Origin: Ophiosphaerella korrae
Taxonomy: Eukaryota; Ascomycota; Dothideomycetes; Pleosporales; Phaeosphaeriaceae
NCBI GenBank assembly: GCA_028456385.1
Contig: JALNQF010000006.1
Span: forward strand, 1-64,000
Direction: 5' to 3'
Length of the DNA stretch: 64,000 bases
Under the pieces are notes generated by a model. The model searched no databases and had not been told where the DNA came from. It worked only from the letters and a program-made list of their open reading frames with translations. The translations under genes were made by a program, and so were the position numbers. Of this stretch, positions 34,124 to 46,652 are shown in pieces; the stretch's first letter is position 1; each line of letters opens with the position of its first letter.

Positions 34124-36204
34124 TTACAAGTGGGAGACACCATTTGAAATCTGATTGACACTATTAGCATGACCGTTGGCATAGCCATTCATTCCCATAA
34201 GTTTATTGACCTGTTCTCCAATGTTCTCGTTGAAAGGATCGTACATATGATCCTTGATAAATTGGTCAAGTTGCGCATCGTTGAATTGGCGAAGGTCGAT
34301 GGCACGGTCTACACCGTTCTTCTGTGCGGCACGGATGACACCACGAGTTACAACCACAGAAACCTCGCGAATGCGACGGATATCAGGGTAGAGCCAACCG
34401 TCAGCCTTCTCTTGCTTATTGAGAGAAGATGCGAGGGATACAGCAGAGGCATAGATCATGTCTTGGGTGATTGATACGGCCTGTGAGAGAATCGCACCAA
34501 GACCGATTCCTGGGAAGACATACATGTTGTTTCCTATACAACTGTTAATCAGATAGTCTATAGTAGATGGATGTTAAGCTAATGCTTACCTTGGCCAGGA
34601 GTGAGTTGCTTGTCTTCCCAATTCATTGAGGGGAATGGGGAGCCAGAAGCAAAGAGACAGCGGCCATTGGTGTTGATTACAGCATCTTCAAACGTGCATT
34701 CTGACTTGCTAGAGGGGTTAGAGAGGGGGAAGATGATGGGCCTGTCGTTGATCTTGGCCATCTTTTGTAGAATGTCTTTAGTGAACGCGCCACCAATGGT
34801 CGAAAGACCCATGAGGATGGTGGGTTCAATGAACTCGATGAGACGGCTGAGCGATTGGTATTGGCGACCCTTGTTGTCGTCACGAGCAAAGTAGACCTTG
34901 TGATCAGCAAGCTTGTCGCCTCGATCTAGTGTGACAAGGCCATTGGAGTCGACAAACCAGAACTTTCGGCGAGCCTCATCCTCAGTGAGGCCTTCCTTTT
35001 TGAAGTATTCGACAATTTGTTTGGCTACACCAACACCTGCACTGCCAGCGCCGAGGAAGATGGCCCTGTGATCTTTGGCCGGAACACCAGATGCCCTGAT
35101 TGCGTTGATGAAGCCGCCGACGATGACAGCACCAGTGCCCTGGACATCGTCGTTGAACATGCTGTAGTTATCCTGGTAGCGTTCTAAGGCGGGGAAAGGA
35201 TTCTTGAAATCTTCGAACTGGATGACAATGCTATCGCACAATTAGCCTAGAGCCGTAAGAGACCTGGAGACACATACTTTGGCCACTTGTCTGTAAGGGC
35301 ATTCATGAGCTCATCGAGAAACTCTTTCTCTTCCTCTGCGGTGACCTTAGCCCTCCTTGATCCCATGTAGAGTGGGTCATCCCGCAGAGCCTTGTTGTTT
35401 GTACCCAGATCTAGAGTCAGGGGTAGAGTTGCATCTGGCCTGATACCGGCACAGGCAGTGTATAGGGCCAACTTGCCAACGGGGATACCCATGCCGTTCA
35501 CGCCGAGGTCGCCAAGACCCAAGATACGTGAGCCGTCTGTGAGGACAGTGATGTCGACTTGGTGAGGCCAGTTGTCGAGGATCTGGCGGAGGTTGCCGCG
35601 GTCACTGAAGGACAGGTACATGCCCTCGGGCTGTGTCCAGATTTCGTGCCATCGCAAGCAGGCCTCGCCGACGGTGGGGGTGTAGATGAGAGGGGTCAAT
35701 TCCTACAGAGGTCAACCAAAAGAGGTCCATGGGCGAGACTCGTGATCCGTACCTTGATGTTCTCTGACAACAGCCTGTAGAACAAATGTGGGCTTGTAGC
35801 CTTGAGGTGGACGAGGTACTGGAACTTCTCGATTGGGGCCGTCTTCATGGCAAGCAGTTTGAGGCATCGCTGAGACTGAACCTCGAAACTCTCAATGGCT
35901 GGAGGAGTCAGGCCATAGGTGCCGAGATGCTTGCGCACATCGGCTGAGTTGGAAGAGTCATAATCGCCGCTCCTGGATGGCATAAGTCAGCATGTGTGCA
36001 GTGAAGGTATAGGGCTAGGCGAAGAGCGTACGTGGTGCTCAATTGGCGGGGCGGCAGTATGGGTCGCGCAGAGGAAGGCATGGTGGTGGTGGTGTTGTTA
36101 TGTGCTACGGTGGCCAATGGACGGGTGAAAGGATTACTACGAGAGAAAAGTCGAGCGGTGGACGAGGAACGGGCGGCTTTTATCAACGGGCTGAATCGCG
36201 GCAT
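34124..36204 (-). CDS. NAD-dependent malic enzyme, mitochondrial
   Basis: There are five exons: 36204-36032, 35972-35753, 35702-35278, 35230-34590 and 34533-34124. Introns are 47-59 nt and the product has 622 residues. It converts malate to pyruvate and CO2 with reduction of NAD. The first 55 or so residues are rich in Arg, Ser and Ala and almost free of acidic residues (MPRFSPLIKAARSSSTARLF), a mitochondrial targeting sequence. Family motifs follow: YTPTVGEAC, GLGDLGVNGMGIPVGKL with the catalytic Lys, QFEDF and DDVQGTGAV for the metal, the nucleotide fold FLGAGSAGVG, and FPLSNPSSK and FPGIGLGA near the end. The C-terminus has a short Asn-rich extension. A second in-frame ATG after the presequence could yield a cytosolic form. 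Confidence 0.93.
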
Positions 36205-37588
36205 TGAAGGAGCTGATGCAGTCGTGGGACCACGGCCTGGTCAAAAGAAATAGGCCTGGGGTTTTGGGCGAAGGCGCGGCCCAATCGGAAAGGGCCATGA
36301 TCCGCGGGGGCCACATTGAGGAGAACCGACTTTGTCGTCCGGCCAGGATGTGCCATTCTAGAGCAAGGACCCTTTGGCCCTACCGCGAGCTGCACCTGCA
36401 TGGATCGGGAGGAGACGGAACGGGCGGGTGTGGGATGCAGCATCACTTGTCACAGCGCTGGGTAATAAGCATCCAGGCTGCACAGGCTGCCTCTATCTGC
36501 ACAGGCTGCCTCTATCTACACAGGCTGCCTCTATCTACACAGTCTTCTTTTGCCGTGTAGTGTGCACTATGTCGCCTGGCGATAGAGTGCGGGTCGAATT
36601 CGGCACTGCTTGCCGCGTCCAAGAGAGGCATTTTTGGCACTGACTGCTGTCCGGCGCCTCCGCAATATCGTATGTTGCCATTATTAATCTTCCATCCTAC
36701 GGCCTTTGTCTCGGGTCTAGTCTCAGGCATCAAACGTGGCAGCGCAGCCAGCAAGCATACCAGCCCTGCCTGCCTCCTATTTCCATCCTCTGCAGCCAGG
36801 CGGTGTACCCTACACACCACCTGTGCGCGATATTTTTTTTAGCTGACGGTCGATCAACATGCCACGCCACGCCATGCCCTTGCTCGTTCGCTTAAGTACC
36901 GTTGCCCAGCGCTCGAGCCAAACCTTCCTGTGCCTGGCTCGACAGGAAAAGAATGGAGAAGCAGTCGAGAGTTCTCCAGGGAAGACTTGAGCCATGGCTG
37001 ACTTTGTCAACACTTCTCCACTTTGCGTGACGCTGCCCGCTCGGGGAATGAGCGTTATCAGATTGCAGCTCTAGTCTTGCTGACCTAGATGGTGCGGTTC
37101 GTTCCGACCAGCTCCTTCCACCCTATCGCATCCAAACCCGCGGTTCTGGGGAAGCTTGGTGGCTTGGATCGCGCTCCAGACGGACAGTAGCGTGACAGTT
37201 CAGAATCCCAGCGGCTCGTGGCAAAAGCAAAGCTAGGCGTGCAACAACTTCCAGTGGCAACATTCCATCACGAACACGCATCTAATCAACCATTCAGACA
37301 GTTCTGGACATACTACTTGAATTGGCAGCACCTAGCACCATTTATGTACAGTACTTTACTTAGGTATGTAGGTGCAGCTGTCATGAGGTGCGAGTGTGGG
37401 GAAGCAAGCATGACGTCGTTCTTACCTAACTCGTCTAAGCCTAGGAAGGCGTTGCTCTCCCGTCGCGGTCGGAGAATCATCATTGATGGGTAATGGGCGA
37501 ACGGGAACCCATCATGCAATAAGACATTGCTCTCCCGCCTGGCCATCTTCATTTGTATCTCCGTGAAGCCCACAGCGACAACGCTAAC
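36205..37588. other. Long divergent intergenic region with minisatellite
   Basis: The 1.4 kb lies between malic enzyme and the DUF5923/DUF4449 gene, both starting outward. It contains the 19-bp tandem repeat at 36475-36541. No gene was supported. Confidence 0.45.
36475..36541 (+). repeat. 19-bp tandem repeat, about 3.5 units
   Basis: The unit caggctgcctctatctaca occurs three times in full (36483-36501, 36502-36520, 36521-36539) with one or two base differences. Partial units lie on both sides. Confidence 0.9.
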
Positions 37589-39913
37589 ATGTCTTCTTGT
37601 CTCGGCTTCGGCCGTCAACGCGACCAGGACCAACAACCACTGCTTCCACAGGTGATGACATCGCCTTCGCCAAAATACGCGTCGACTAACGCATCCTCTA
37701 TAGTACCGAGATGACACCGTCCTGCAGAGAGAGCTCCACCAGAAGCTCCACTCGTATCAGATGCTGAGAGCCCTCTCGTTGGGTTTCATGCCATCAAATG
37801 AGCAAACCATCACCAACCTTCGCAGCGTGCTCTCTGCCGATATCCTGAACCCAGACAACCCCGAGCTCAGTGACTCTGGCCGTTTACTAGTAAAGTATAC
37901 GAAACAATGGCTTCATCAATTCATCCATCTTCTGGAACACAAGAACAGCCACGACCAAATCCAAGATTTCATCTGGTATCTCGCCAAGGCGAGGATTTCG
38001 GTAGACGTGCAAGACATTGCACGCCGCACTACCCGGTCCAAGGCTAAGGCAGATGCAACCGCAGGTGAGCTGATAGGACAAATTCAACAGATCTGGCTGA
38101 CATGTGATAAGCGTATCAGAGCCTCCAGACAGTTGGGTCACTACTCCTCACCAATTCAGACTTCCGTCTCTTTCTCTCGGACCTCAACACTATCGGCCGG
38201 GAAGTGTTCAAAGATAGCGCCTTTACGCTATCGAATGTAGCAGAGGAAGCGGGAAAGCGAATTGAGCCCTCGCAATCTCAGCAAAAGGCGCTAAAGGAGC
38301 CTAACGCTGAGGCTGGCCCTGTACCATCCGCGCAAGAACTGGAAGATGAGGTCACTGAAGTGGCCAAAATAGTCGGCAATGGAGTTGCAAAGGTGGCTAA
38401 GTCAGCAGAAAACAGTATTGCCGATAAGGTTCAAGGAGAGGAGGGGGACTCTTTATTATTCCGTCTAAAAAAGACTATTACAAACCTACGACAAAAGAGA
38501 GATTACTCAGAGTCTGTGTCTACTTTGGCGCAGCTCCTCCAGCGATATGCTATGGCATACTCACGGACAGTAGAGGATGCAATGACCACAGTGCAAACGG
38601 ACATCGATCCCAATCCGGCCATGGAGAGGGCGGCGAAGAACTTTTGGACATTACTGAGCTCGTTTGGAGGTCGTGATGAATGGAAAAAGCTAGAAGATGC
38701 ATTCCATAAAGTTCTCGAACACTCACGGAAAGATCCCGAGTTTGAAGGCCTGCTCACGGACGTCGGCAATTCCCTGCAGAAGTTATTGACTGACCCGGAC
38801 TTCTTTGACCACGCAGACGAGAAATTCCAAGAGCTTCGCAAGAAATCTCGCGGTGTGGGTACAGAGTCGTCCCTTCGCATGGATATCGATTTGTTCTTTG
38901 AGCAGGCGCAGAAGACGTTCGCATCCGTGGTCCGTGATGAGGATATGGCGAAACTCATCAACTCGACCCTCAAAATATGGAGCATCCTTTCGCCGAGGCA
39001 TAGCCTAGCTAATCAAGACTTGATACAGGATGCTATTAACGTATTCGTTCCTCTTCTTATACAGTACATACAATACATCCCAATACCCCGACTGGAGGTG
39101 TCAACACCAGAAGTGGACATTCTCCTAGAAAACCTAATCATCGAGCCCGGAAAGACAATCAACCACACTTCTTTCCTCCCCTTCCGCTTCCGAGTCGAGA
39201 CTTACAACGACTTTGAGCTCCGTAAAGCTCGTTTCCGGGTCGCATCTAAGGTCACTTCAAAATTCACAATCAAGATTGATGGCCTATCTATGCGTGCCGA
39301 CGAAATCGGCTTTCTCCTGCGTGCACATTCCGGCCTACTTCGTCTAGCTGACGAGGGCATAGCATCCTTTCAACTCGATGAGCGTGGTATTGACATCCAC
39401 CTGGATGTGGAGATCGCCAAAGATAGGATGGAACAAATTCTCACTCTCCGCGCCGTTCGTGTTCATATTCACAAACTCAGCTATACGCTCCGCAAATCAA
39501 AGTTCAGTCTAATGGCATGGCTTCTAAAACCATTTCTCCGCCCTGTTATCCGCAAAGTCATGGAAAAACAAATGGCCAAGGGTATTGCCGACGCTATTCA
39601 CTCTGCAAATCGTGAGCTCCTTTTCTTCCGCGAGAGACTTCGAGCGACAAGAATTTCAGATCCAGATGACTTGAAGACGTTCTTGAAGGCTATTATGACA
39701 CGCCTGACACCTGCCGAGGATCCAGACCTATACACCAGGGTCGGCGTAGCACCAAAGGGTAGGGGTGTATTTGCCGGCAAGTATACGCCCGGCAGCGTCA
39801 TCAAGCTTTGGGAAGAAGAGGGCCGACGTGCGGAGGAGAGGATTGTTGACGACTGGGACGAGGGCGGTTGGAGGAACGATGTTTTTGATCTCCACACAGC
39901 TGTTCTCACTTAA
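37589..39913 (+). CDS. DUF5923/DUF4449 (HAM1-like) lipid-binding-fold protein
   Basis: Exons are 37589-37651, 37704-38064 and 38112-39913, giving 741 residues. The introns are 52 and 47 nt; the second, with a CTGAC branch, rebuilds AYQSLQTVGSLLLTNSDFR. The N-terminal two thirds is helical and fits the fungal DUF5923 region. The C-terminal part (from about residue 440: RLEVSTPEVDILLENLIIEPGK onward) fits DUF4449, related to the BPI/SMP-type lipid-binding fold. No signal peptide or clear membrane span is seen. Function is not established; a role in lipid handling is inferred from the fold. A short Gln/Arg-rich first exon precedes the conserved LHSYQMLRALSLGFMPSNEQ segment. Confidence 0.85.
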
Positions 39914-40306
39914 TTCTCCCGGCACTGAAAAGTGAATCTCCCGACCAAGGATAGGGCGTTTACCTCTCAGCTCATGCGATTCACATATTAAAATCGCTGC
40001 CTGTTTGCTTTTTATCCTAGAGCCGTTAAATTCAGAGCATAGTATACGGTACGCTCGTGTATATGTACAAATATAACTAAGTTTGTTCAATTGATGCCTA
40101 TCTTTTTATTTTGATCTACTACTCCTGAACGCCAACAAGAGGAGACGTGGCAGCGACTTTAGCCCACGATATATTGTACAGCCTGCTTGCACTACAATGC
40201 GTTTCCTGAATCCACACACACATAGCCTCGAACCGCCATTTCCCACCACATGATATCAGCCAGCGTACGGCACCGAGCAAGCGTATCAATATACTTTGTG
40301 AGCTTG
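39914..40306. other. Convergent intergenic region
   Basis: About 390 bp holding the 3' ends of the DUF5923/DUF4449 gene and OST3/OST6. Nothing else was seen. Confidence 0.45.
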
Positions 40307-41352
40307 CTAGAAAGGAGGTAGCCAGAATTGGTACCCGCCATTCTTGGTTCGGAAGACGCTGAGGAGGAAGCTGTACATGCATAATAGAATGCCACTCCAC
40401 AAAAAGACAGCGAATTGCTGAGCTCGTGCGTCGGCGATGCGAGGGACCTTGAGGGCGAGCGAGATGGCAGCGAAGGCAAGGACGCCATAGATACCGGCGA
40501 TGATTTGCGACTCGAGACCAAACTGGTTGCTGAAGCCACCAGCAAAGTAAGATATTCCACCCTTCCCGTCGCCCTGAACGTACGGGGTCTTCCTGATGTG
40601 GTTGAACATGTGGCCACTGGTGAAGAGCAGCACGGCAATGAGGCTGAAAGCTGCCCAGAGATTGCGATTCTGCAGAATGGGGGTGATGAAAGGCCAGGCA
40701 ACGGCAAGAAGTGTAACTACACCGAGGACCATGATGGTGACAGAGATGATCTTGACCCAGTTGATGGGGCGGGAGACGCTGGGCTTAGGAGCATCGGCGG
40801 GGACCTGGCGTGAGATCCATGCGTGAATTTGTTCAGCAGACTGAGGCCCAGAGGTGAAGTCGAATCGGACAGGCTGGCTATCAACCTTTGCGCTAGGGCC
40901 AACGGTAGGATGGAAGTAGAGCAGGATAGGTGCGGTTTGAAGCATTAGCTAGATAGTGTCAGTCTTGGACATGGCCTCGATTGCCGTTGTTTGCTTCATA
41001 CCGACTGGAAGGTGTTTTTTCCGTCGACAAAGTCGAGTGTTCCGAACAACAGCCGGCCGTCAGCATTCTTGTCGCCCTTGGTCCAGCTCTTGCCCAAGAG
41101 GTCCCATTCTGGCTGGAAGTTCCTGCACAGCTCGCATCCGAATCGTGGTTCCAGCGCAGTCAGCAGCACAGCTACCGAGTAGTCTCTGGGCGTCTTGGTC
41201 AATTTCGCATAGCTCGCATCGTCAAGCTTCAATGGAGCGCCAGTGGACAGTGATTTGGCGCGGGCATCTTTGAAGCGATCGCCTGAGGATTTCTTTGCTG
41301 CGAGAGCCGTAAAAGGAAGCAGGGAAGCAGTAAGGAGCTGGAGCCACCGCAT
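40307..41352 (-). CDS. Oligosaccharyltransferase subunit Ost3/Ost6
   Basis: Exons 41352-41002 and 40948-40307 have a 53-nt intron, giving 330 residues. A signal peptide (MRWLQLLTASLLPFTALA) is followed by a luminal thioredoxin-like domain with the redox motif CELC at about residues 73-76. Four membrane spans then begin at about residues 180 (INWVKIISVTIMVLGVVTLL), 207, 260 and 290. Ost3/Ost6 are exchangeable subunits of the ER N-glycosylation complex that hold acceptor proteins by mixed disulfides. Filamentous fungi usually have a single member, so I cannot choose between the yeast names. It is divergent from the coiled-coil gene (447 bp between starts). Confidence 0.92.
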
Positions 41353-41799
41353 TGCGCCGGTTGGGGAGGTTTGGTGGGTGATAGGGAGCGTTGGAGGGAG
41401 CTGTTGCGGGAGAGGTGATGCTTGCTTGGTGAACGTGGCCTTGACCTCGCTCGCTCGGAGGTCGGGGAGTGCGTAATTGCGCTAAGAGTTTGCAGGGGGT
41501 GGTCGCGAGGGCGTTGACGAGACCCCATGGCGGCCAACATCACCGCTTCACCACCCTATATTCTTTTCATTGTGGAGCGAGAGCACGACGCATCTTGGTG
41601 GATCTCATTGCTACCCTGTGGCAGTATACCTTCTCGGAATACCTGGACTCGTGGTTGGCTGGTGGCAAGACTCGCGCCGTGTTTGTTTACTTCCATCGCG
41701 TCCGCCTCGAGCCCCTCCACCACCATCCAGCCTCCTTTTGCCCCCTACACTTGACGCCGTTACACATCATTCAACGGATTTATCGCCACGTCCGCTGCC
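41353..41799. promoter_or_regulatory. Divergent promoter, OST3/OST6 / coiled-coil gene
   Basis: 447 bp between two opposite starts. No specific motif was recognised. Confidence 0.45.
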
Positions 41800-43961
41800 A
41801 TGGACGCCAATATAGACAACAGCTATGAACTAAAAGATGTGCGTGAAAGAAGCCTCGCAGGTGCTTGGCGCAACAGTTACTGACATGCATGGCCTTAGCT
41901 CCAACACTCATTGCGCAACGTAACGCTTGAGCTCAACCTCGAGCGCAGCAAGCACTCGGTCGAAGTGGTGGTCAAGGACGAGGAGATCCGGAAGCTGCGA
42001 GTAAGCCAGTGCCTCTTGCAGAACGGCAACAGCGACCTACACGAACAACTTGACGAAGAACAAGCCCGTTCGGACGAACTCGAAAACGCGTTAGACGAAG
42101 CCCTCGCCCAGCTGGATGAACAAAGGGCCGCGGCCGAAGTAGCGCAGAACCAGATGCGTACGCAAGCACGCGAGAATGCAAACCTGAAGGTACGCGTTTC
42201 CATGTCACTAACCACCCGTCCTGTGCTTACATCGTACAGGCCGAGCTCAAAGCCATGGAAAACGTCACATTGGACTCCAACAAGACACTCTCAGAAAAGC
42301 TTGCCCTTTCCCGCGAGATCTCATCCCTGCGCCCCGAAGTCGAACACCTCCGCGCTCAGGTCGAGACCAACCAAGGCCTCCTCACCGAGAAACTATCCTT
42401 ACAGCGCCAAATGTCCACACTGCAAGTCGAGCTGGAAAACGAAAAGAGGGCAGCTGCTCGCACCTTGGCCAAGCAAGGACGGAAGATGGAGCAGGACGAC
42501 GACCTTCGCAACGAGTTGGAACAAGTTCGCACCACCCTTGCACAAGAGAAGAAGGACCGCGCAAAAGCTGAGGCTGCACTCGCAAAGCTGGAGAAAGCCA
42601 CAGAGCAGGTGCATACCAGCCTTGACTCTCAAGTCCAGCTCACCGAACGTTTGCAGAGCAAAATAGACAAATTAGTCAAGAAAGACACCACTAAGCGTGA
42701 GGAGGCGCGTGATGCGGCTGTAGAAGAGCTTACTCGTGAGCTAGATCAGGAGAGGGCTGCGCGTCTCAAGGTAGAGAAGGCTAGTAAAAAGAATAGTAGC
42801 GACGCTGCCGAGCTTGAAGAGCTCCGACAAGAGCTTGAGCAAGAAAGGCAAAAACGTTACCAGGCAGAAAAAGCCGCAAAGAAAAGTACGCAACTGAACG
42901 ACTCGGAAGCTATGGACATGAAGAAGGCTCTCGAAGAGGAGAAGTGTGAGCGGAAGAAGCAAGAAAAGGAGTACTCCAAGGCGCTCGCGGAACTTCAAGG
43001 ACGTAATACGGTGCTCGACGACAAGCTGGCTGCCTTTAGGGAGAAGCTGCGGTCTACCAAAGAAAAATTGAAGGAGAAGGAAGCTGAGCTGGAGCGGGTG
43101 GACAGAGCACAGACCGCACCACCCATCAAAGCCGCTGTTGTGAACGCAAAACCTGCTAAGAATGCTCGGAAACGCATAGCTGTGACAGCTGAGCCCGAAA
43201 CGAACCTAGGCACTCCAGGGGACGGTTTCCCAGCGAAAAAGAAGAAGCGTGGCACCTCAGCGACAGCCATGGGAGACACATCTACCTTCTCTCTCACGCC
43301 ATTCCTCAACCGTACTGGCAGTGTGGCACCTGGTAGTCCTATTGCCGAGGAAGAGGACGCTGAGGCTGCTCAAGAAGAGCCAACCCCAACCGCTCAGATG
43401 AAGAAGACAGTGAAGAAAGCTGCACAGCCCAAAGTCAAAGCCCTAGCACCTGCCCCATCCAACAAGGCCAATGCGAAGGTATCTGACCGAAAGAAGGCGG
43501 CCACTCCAGCTCTGGAAATGGTCACAGAGGAAGCATCCGAAATTTCTCACAACCAATCCAAAGACAATTCTGAGAATGTTCCCGTTACGATTCCAATCAA
43601 CGATGCTGGCGATGGTCCTTCGGCAAAGTCGAAACCCGTTGTTCCTAAGTTTAAGCCTCGCAAGTCTCTTATGTCATTTGCCACATTCGCCGAGGAACCT
43701 GCCGCAGAGAAGAAAAAGAAACGCAAACTCGGTGCCAGTGCAGGCAAGACATTGTTTGATGCCGAGGATGGCGAAGATGCGGCGCCTATGAAGCCTGTTG
43801 GTGTGAGTAAGGGCTTGTTTGCGGCGAGGGCCTTGGGCAAGAGCGTGCTAGGCAAGCAAGGACAACGCCCTATTTCGGGGGGTTTCAACATGCTGAGTGA
43901 GGAAGCGTTCACATTCAGCCCACTCAAGAAGGATCGAAGGGGGGCGAGTATTTTGAAATAG
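41800..43961 (+). CDS. Coiled-coil nuclear-type protein of unknown function
   Basis: Exons are 41800-41838, 41899-42189 and 42240-43961, giving 683 residues; the introns are 60 and 50 nt, all in phase 0. Residues 14 to about 425 are an almost unbroken coiled coil rich in Glu, Lys, Leu and Gln. The rest is basic and disordered. It contains lysine clusters that look like nuclear localisation signals (NARKRIAV, AKKKKRGT, EKKKKRKLG) and short conserved-looking stretches: TFSLTPFLNRTGSVAPGSP, PKFKPRKSLMSFATF, GGFNMLSEEAFTFSPLKK. The SP/TP-rich tail suggests cell-cycle phosphorylation. A spindle, kinetochore or nuclear scaffold role is possible, but I do not recognise the family by name. Confidence 0.82.
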
Positions 43962-45591
43962 GGGACACGACATTTGAAGGTTCCACTAAGGGACGACTCA
44001 CTATGTTCCTGTCTAATGACAAAACACGCTGTGTGCTGAATGGTCAGTTGAAGGCGTTTGCGTTCCATGGCGCTTAACTCCATCGGACATTTCTGTAATT
44101 AAAGTTTAACTTCATGTAAACGTTGATGTCATCAGCTCACTGCACCACAGCACCACGGGGTCCAGGGTGGCATGTCAGTGGATGTTCAATTTAAGGCTGA
44201 CAGTGCGCTTAGCCACGTTCTGTGGAATGTTCTTTGCCAGGGGAAGCACTGTGGCGAAGCGAGCAATATTTTCAGGGCTGAGCGATCACTGTGCCGCAAC
44301 CACCAGGCGCCCTCCAATTACCTCATGGCAAGTCACGACACAGTCTTACTAAGGTACCGCCTTGGATAAGGCACTCATGAAGCCTCCTGACAAAGGCCTC
44401 CCAAAGAGATATGGTCACCCTTCTAGAAATTTGATGGCGAAATGCCTCAGGCCTCGCGGGGCAGTGCAGGGCACCGAGTCTATGCACAGCATAATGGATT
44501 TGCTCACCGGCCATAGAATACGATACGTCAGATCCGAAGTTCATACTCCATGAGAGATTTTAAGATAACAAGTAGGCGCAGTTGAGGTTGGCAAAAGGTA
44601 AGAGGAGCTTGGCTGGACCTGAGTACAAAGCAGTGAAGTAAGTTCCGTATGTACCGCGAGGCACCTTCAAGGTCGTTTTGAGTGCGATATCCGACTCAGA
44701 AAGGTGACATTCCCAATAAAAGGGCCTTTCTATCACTTGAGCCTCCACCAACCTGGTAAGAGGGTGTTTTGGCGGGCCAGATTACTTTCTAGAATTATCA
44801 AGGCGGCAGCTGGGTTTCCGTGCCACCTCTTGGCCAAGCACTTTCCCATTTCCGCAGCAACGAAAATGACTCGCTGCTAACAGCAGGGCTGACCATCGCA
44901 GTACTTAGCGTTCAGTCCCATGACTTTGTATGATTTAGTCGTCGACATCGAGTACTTGGAGCGGGCCGTGTGAGTGGACAACGGCGTATCGTTCGTATTG
45001 AAATTCTGCCTTGAGCGACGTCACAAGCACACCGGTCTATAGGGAAAAGGACCAAGAGGGTCCCGAGATAACCGAATGCGGTGCTTGGTCTCCACTTGGG
45101 CGGGAGGCCTGGTGGTGATTTGTCGATCTCACGTGGTGTGGATACTGAAGGGGTTTGCACGAAATATCGTTTCAGGCTCGTGTTGGTTGAGTCTGGGGTC
45201 TCTCATGGTGCGAAGGGGAAGGAACCGAGTGTGAGTATGTGCGATTACGGCGCAAGCGACATGTTACTGGTATGGGCTTCTTCAAGTTGGATATTTACCT
45301 TCTTGGTTCGAGAAGGATAAGACAAGAGAATCCAAGCACAGCCCCGAGCGCAGCCAAGCGCAAAACATGGGCAGGGGTTGGGATAGGTGCATCCGTGTGC
45401 TAACGGCGCTAGCCCAGTCTAGCTTCCCCCGCTTTGTAGATGCTGTGTCAACGTAGTCGATATATAAGATCAAACCACCTGCTACCATAATGGTCGCATC
45501 GCCAATCCACGGTTCTTCCACATTCCAATACACTGTCGCTCAGTCCTTTACTTCATCTACCCGCCCCATTATCAACGACCAATCTTCAAGC
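43962..45591. other. Intergenic region upstream of stomatin gene
   Basis: 1.6 kb without supported genes. A TATA-like sequence (tatataag) at about 45461-45468 is placed for transcription toward the stomatin gene. Confidence 0.5.
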
Positions 45592-46652
45592 ATGGACGGA
45601 AAGTCTCCAAGCAACGGTGCCAGCGCATCCAGTCACGCCCATGAGCCAATTGTCAAGGTGCAGCCACCACGACGAGAAGATCTACAGCCTTCATATGCCA
45701 GAGTCATCAAGCCTGACGATGCTGATGCTGACACGAATGGGTGGTATGGGTCTATGGTAAGCTTTCCACATCAATCGTCATCATCATCGTCTTCGAGCAC
45801 GTCTAATTACCTCGTCAATAGATCAACACCCTTGGTGGCTGTATTGGTACCCTAGGTGCTATTCCATGTTGTATTGTATGCCCTAATCCATACAAGCCCG
45901 TAAATCAGGGCAACGTCGGCCTCGTGACCAAGTTTGGTCGCTTTGCTCGCGCAGTCGACCCAGGTCTTGTCTATGTCAACCCACTTTCCGAGCAACTTGT
46001 TCAGGTCGACATCAAGATCCAAATCGTTGAGGTCCCCAAGCAAGTCTGTATGACCAAGGACAATGTCTCGCTCAACTTGACCTCCGTAATCTACTATCGC
46101 ATCACGTCGCCACATAAGGCAGCGTTCAGCATTAGCAATATCCGCCAGGCGCTCGTTGAGCGAACTCAAACAACGCTACGCCACGTCGTCGGTGCCCGCG
46201 TGCTTCAAGACGTCATTGAGCGCCGCGAGGAAATAGCCCAATCGATCCGCGAAATCATCGAGGAAACTGCGCTGGGCTGGGGTGTGGAAGTCGAGTCCAT
46301 GCTCGTCAAAGACATCATCTTCTCCCAAGAACTCCAGGACTCACTCTCCATGGCCGCCCAATCCAAGCGAACTGGAGAAGCAAAGGTCATCGCCGCCCGT
46401 GCTGAGGTAGAGTCTGCCAAGCTCATGCGCCAGGCCGCTGATATTCTATCATCTGCTCCCGCTATGCAGATCCGATACCTTGAGGCTATGCAGTCCATGG
46501 CTAAGTCGGCAAGCTCTAAGGTCATCTTCATGCCCGGCCCGGTCAATTCTGGTGACTTCGGTCTACCTACGACAGAGGAGGGTGGTCCATCCGCCCACCG
46601 TGTTGACCCAATCCAACAGGCAATCAACTCGCGTGTATTGCAGGATATGTAA
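45592..46652 (+). CDS. Stomatin-family SPFH membrane protein
   Basis: Exons 45592-45756 and 45822-46652 have a 65-nt intron, giving 331 residues. An in-frame ATG at 45490 would add 34 residues, but a TATA-like sequence only about 25 bp before it favours the later start, where MDGKSPSNG begins. After a polar N-terminus comes a short membrane hairpin with palmitoylation-type cysteines (GGCIGTLGAIPCCIVCPNPYKP). The SPFH/band-7 domain follows (NQGNVGLVTKFGRFARAVDPGL to IRQALVERTQTTLRHVVG). Then comes the oligomerising helix with ARAEVESAKLMRQAADIL and the stomatin C-terminus. Stomatins scaffold lipid microdomains at plasma membrane or mitochondria; fungal members have been linked to polarity and mitochondrial function. 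Confidence 0.9.
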
